Below, in pieces: positions 61,321 through 64,000 of a stretch of 64,000 nt of DNA (position 1 is the first letter of the stretch; every line of letters starts with the position of its first letter). Below the pieces are notes generated by a model that was not told the origin of the DNA, made no database searches, and was given only the letters and a program-made list of their open reading frames with translations. Source of the DNA: Leuctra nigra (Eukaryota; Arthropoda; Insecta; Plecoptera; Leuctridae); NCBI GenBank assembly GCA_934045905.1, contig OW203773.1:18029246-18093245 (forward strand). Reading direction: 5' to 3'. A program made the position numbers and the translations under genes.

Positions 61321-63480
61321 TCTAGTGGAGCGGTCGCTCCACCCAGCCAAGTCGTACTATACACTCACACTCACTGAACATACCGTTACTGCCTAATAAA
61401 CTGAGGAGCAGACCAACTACTTTTACTGTAAGCAACAACATGGCATTTTCGGCCTACTGGATCTCAACAATGGAAAATCTCTCATTGTTGTGAAATGTCT
61501 TAATTTTGAGCTATGGCCCACCTGACAACATATACATCACGCGACAACAACCAGTCATTCCGTTTATGACCTAGAGCGCCATGAAAATCGTGAAATTACA
61601 CCGCTTTCATCTGCTTCTTCTTCTTCTTCTTCTTCTTCATATGATTCCCGAAAAAGTTGCTATCACCGCCACAGCCTAAACGGCTAAACCGATCAACCTG
61701 AAATTTTTACCACATATGCACTTTTGGCGTCTGATGATACCTTGCCTCTTGTGATTTTTTGTGCCGCCATTTTTAAACCGGAAGTGACGTCATATATGAA
61801 AAACGGCTGGACCGATTAGAAGGAAATTAGCGCCATTCGATTTAGATGGTCATCTATATGAAGTATGTTACTTAAAAATATAATTTTCTTATATCCTAAA
61901 ACGGAAGTGGCGTCATAAATTTGCAATATTTAGCTTATTTCATCAAATTATACTTTAAATACACATAGGTATCATTATCTTACATTGTAACATAGACAAT
62001 ACAAAATTATAATTTCAATACACAGTGTTCTCGGCCGCCATTCCTGAAACCGGAAATGACGTCATACATCGAAAACGCCTGTACCGATTGCCACTGTACT
62101 AGCTCCTGTCTATTCATTCTGCAATCTATTTGAAAAATCAATTGGGATAAATGAATATACAAATTAACGGTACCGGAAATGGCGGCAGGAACCACTAAAT
62201 GAAACCGGAAGTGACGTCATATATTGAAAACGGCATGAGCCATTTGACGGCAATTAGCGCTATTGAATTCAGAAGGTCATTCATGAAGTATCAACTAGAT
62301 AAAACTATATTGTTTTCTTATTACCTATACCGGAAATGAAGTCATAAATATGCTAAATGACGTCATTAATATTCTAAATGACACTAAATTCACCACTTTA
62401 TACTTTTAAATAGATATTTAGTAAACATACATTGTAAATAATTATAAATTCAAGGTTGCAGTGCTCTCGGCCGCCATTTTCTAAAACCGGAAGTGACGTC
62501 ATATATCGAAAACGGCTGTACCGATTGCAACTAAATTTTGGAATTGTGTAGGACTTATAATTATGAATTCAATACGACATTAATTTCGGCCGCCATTGTT
62601 AAAACCGGAAGTGACGTCATATATCGAAAACGGATGTACCGATTGCAACCAAATTTTAGAATTATGTCGGACTAATATAAATATGAAATAAAGACGACAT
62701 TTTTTTCGGCCGCCATTGTCAAAACCGGAAGTGACGTCATATATCGAAAACGGCTGCACTAATTGCAACCAAATTTTGGAAATGTGTAGGACTAATAATT
62801 ATGAATTCAAGACGACATTATTTTCGGCCGCCATTGTTAAAACCGAAGTGACGTCATTATCGAAAGCGGCTGTACCGATTGCAACCAAATTTTGGAAATA
62901 TGTAGGACTAATAATTATGAATTCAAGACGACATTATTTTCGGCCGCCATTTTAAAACCGGAAGGGACGTTATAATATATCGAAAACGGCTGTACCGATT
63001 GTAATCAAATTATGCAATTTTGTAGGACTTATAATTATGAATTCAAGACGACATTATTTTTGGCCGCTATTTCAAAACCGGAAGTGACGTCATGTATCGA
63101 AAACGGCTGGACCGATTGTAACGAAACTTAAGCTATTCTTCTTGGATAATCATTTTAATCTTTTACCAAACGCAACTTTTCTTAGTACCTATCCAAATCG
63201 GTTGAGGCGTTTTTTTTAAAAGAAATTGGTCCTTGCTCGGACATGTGCTACAAGCTGTATGAATAAACTAACAAAAGAAGTGATATCCCAGAAAAAAACA
63301 CTCCGTGTAAAAAGGCAGCCAAGTCTCTTTACTTTAAAAAAATCAACACCGAAAAGGAGTGATATCAAAAAAGGAGCTAAGTCAATGACATTTCCAAATA
63401 TTTAATCGTATCTTTGAAATAAAAGTATAAACATCGAGAAATACTTTACAAAAGGACTTGGCGCATCGTTTTTTTAAAGA
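61321..63480 (-). mobile_element. Composite Helitron-like repeat, copy B (inverted)
   Basis: Reverse order of copy A (14317-18640). The terminal hairpin GTGGAGCGGTCGCTCCAC comes first (61325), then TGAGCTATGGCCCACC (61496), a short TTC microsatellite (61614), CTGATGATACCTTGCC (61731), the minisatellite and finally TTACACGGAGTG-type and ACTTGGCGCATCG segments (63300-63475). No coding capacity. It is uninterrupted where copy A carries a hAT element and the giant CAT tract. Confidence 0.65.
62460..63180 (+). repeat. Six tandem 114-120-bp units with CGCCAT, CCGGAAGT and TGACGTCA motifs
   Basis: Units begin near 62468, 62588, 62708, 62826, 62940 and 63060. Each reads CGGCCGCCATTNT, AAAACCGGAAGTGACGTCAT, ATATCGAAAACGGCTGTACC, GATTGCAACCAAATTTTGGA, a GTAGGACT word and ATTCAAGACGACATTATTTT. 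Looser units extend left to 61760. The fourth and fifth units have small changes in the central motif. Confidence 0.92.
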
Positions 63481-64000
63481 CATTTTTCTATTCATAAGCA
63501 TATGCCATTTATATACAACCGTCATTTAGAATTTTAAGAATAATAGGGACACAACTTTCAATTACATATTATACCTACATACCTACTGTAAAATATTTTC
63601 TATTTGAATATGTACGCGATGAAACTTGTTGCCTATATTTGTAATAAATATACAATAGTTATCTTCATATTATTGTTTTGTGGTCAACATAATTAAGTCT
63701 CATGCGTTATACATTCTCACAATGAAATACATTTCTATTAATCCACATTTTATAACAATACATTTCACAAAGTACACAATGAAGTCACATTAAACAACTA
63801 TTAAAACCATAATAATATATACCATATAATAGTATAATATATACCATAATAATATACTTCCATAATATAATAGTGTTCTATAAATAGTTAGTAATTATTT
63901 GACAACTTTTCATGATTTCCCTCAGTCATGATCAAATTATGAAAAGATATCCTTCTAATATCACCATATTAACAGTGCTATAAGAATATATATGAGCCCA
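63481..64000. other. AT-rich sequence, presumably diaphanous intron
   Basis: I see no exon, RNA gene or transposon end. There is a short repeated ATAATATATACCATA-like run near 63815-63860. Confidence 0.5.

Noticed and set aside
62007..62955. 62- and 79-residue frames with repeated IYDVTSGF or EVTSYIENG words
   Set aside because: Translations of the 120-bp tandem units; no gene.
62460..63180. CRISPR-like regular spacing of repeats
   Set aside because: Whole units, including the between-motif parts, are repeated; the genome is eukaryotic and there are no unique spacers or cas genes.

Overview
The window reads as the nuclear genome of an insect. Genes have many introns with GT-AG junctions and short coding exons. 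The flanks are AT-rich and packed with small DNA transposons, foldback elements and a 5S-rRNA-derived SINE. The frequent TAGGTACCTA-like words and a retained C1orf74-type gene fit a hemipteran with a large genome, but the species cannot be fixed from sequence alone.

Layout. 1-7000: repeats only, namely a nested foldback element, a decayed Jockey-like LINE on the minus strand (3690-6262) and a TTAA-flanked MITE. 7037-13643: a TRPA-type TRP channel gene on the plus strand, seven exons that join in frame to 1089 residues, its 5' end missing. 14092-18640: a composite repeat holding a pure 1.66-kb CAT microsatellite, interrupted by a hAT element with a perfect 8-bp target duplication. 18669-20535: a two-exon minus-strand gene of the C1orf74/UPF0739 family. 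About 22.7 kb to beyond 60.9 kb: the formin gene diaphanous on the plus strand, head-to-head with the C1orf74-like gene. It has two alternative first coding exons (23377 and 34273), then GTPase-binding/FH3, coiled-coil, FH1 and the first part of FH2. The rest of FH2 and the autoregulatory tail lie outside the window. 61321-63480: a second, inverted copy of the composite repeat, with a tandem array of about 120-bp units.

The three genes have no obvious shared pathway: a cation channel, an uncharacterised cytosolic protein and an actin nucleator. The striking content is repetitive. (1) A repeat family carries, in each unit, motifs matching YY1/Pho, ETS and CRE binding sites. (2) Transposon ends lie 26-100 bp upstream of the 3' splice site of at least five exons. 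(3) Several long foldbacks sit inside diaphanous introns. (4) Nested insertions show their own pre-insertion sites. No prokaryotic feature, CRISPR array or viral gene was seen.
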